A stretch of 11,470 bases of DNA from Baffinella frigidus (Eukaryota > Cryptophyceae > Cryptomonadales > Baffinellaceae), in the NCBI GenBank assembly GCA_026770585.1, contig MU646310.1, forward strand, positions 131,942 through 143,411. The letters run 5' to 3'. Every line of letters begins with the position of its first letter. Positions within the stretch are counted from its first letter, which is position 1. The notes under the pieces were generated by a model. The model had not been told where the DNA came from. It did no database searches and saw only the letters and a list, made by a program, of their open reading frames with translations. The position numbers were made by a program, and so were the translations under genes. Below are positions 11,391-11,470 of this stretch, in pieces.

Positions 11391-11470
11391 ACATACAAGC
11401 GACTCGGCGCGGACCTCTACGAGTATGAGTGGTTCGAGAGCGGCCCGGCGCGATCGGCCGAGAAAGGTCT
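11391..11470 (+). pseudogene. Exon D, best copy, open to the window edge
   Basis: After TGGGCGCAG the frame reads TYK, RLGADLYEYEWFESGPAR and SAEKG, running off the window. FAD synthases end soon after the NPxL motif with a segment of the form F/Y-K/R-PAYxL...ER-A/N-G/S-R. LYEYEWFESGPAR can be aligned to it loosely. It could be the 3' coding end of the same gene, or another gene. Whether this copy is intact depends on sequence beyond the window. Confidence 0.45.

Overview
The window looks like the end of a eukaryotic chromosome. It opens with seven exact CCCTCAA units, C-rich strand 5', as expected at a left telomere. It has more telomere-like tracts inside, eukaryotic splice-site patterns, microsatellites and many short foldback (MITE-like) elements. 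There is no bacterial gene organisation and no long ORF that I believe in. Host group is uncertain: the best-preserved coding fragments look most like plant/algal-type FAD synthase, so an alga or other protist is a guess, not a result.

Layout. 1-2010 is subtelomeric: a mosaic of diverged direct repeats (51-1390), interstitial telomere-like tracts (900-927, about 1500-1626, 1944-2008 in the opposite orientation) and a 14-bp tandem array (1749-1836). From about 1630 to the end, short phase-compatible exon-like pieces bounded by AG/GT appear, and each type is present in several nearby copies. In order they are: exon Z at 1634-2085; exon A (about 2227-2701, plus a scrap on the minus strand at 5685); exon B (3052-4606); exon C (5277-6475); an exon-like piece at 6781 and 7166; exon E (8682-10080); exon D (10930-11470). 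Exons A and B match the C-terminal PAPS-reductase-like domain of FAD synthase (FMN adenylyltransferase). Exon C begins with the residues expected right after exon B. So the window is best read as one FAD-synthase-like locus, broken and stretched, with nearly every exon locally duplicated. Whether exons Z, E and D belong to the same gene is inference.

Between the exon copies lie at least a dozen foldback elements of several families. Family A (about 2417, 4311, 7234, 11083), B (5117, 7026) and C (3104, 9617) have ends starting CCACAC. Family D (5520, 5762, 8303, 10330) is a long palindrome with TTCATAGGCTAACG-like ends. F (7491, 7914), G (8154, 8881) and single-copy foldbacks at 3329, 4455, 4629, 4845, 6476, 7692, 9081 and 10547 fill most of the rest. 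Several have internal empty-site comparisons, and three are flanked by unusually long direct repeats (17-37 bp). Tandem arrays of 12, 14, 27 and 28 bp and a CT microsatellite (6801-6887) complete the picture. Nothing here clearly encodes an intact protein; no transposase, tRNA or rRNA gene was seen.
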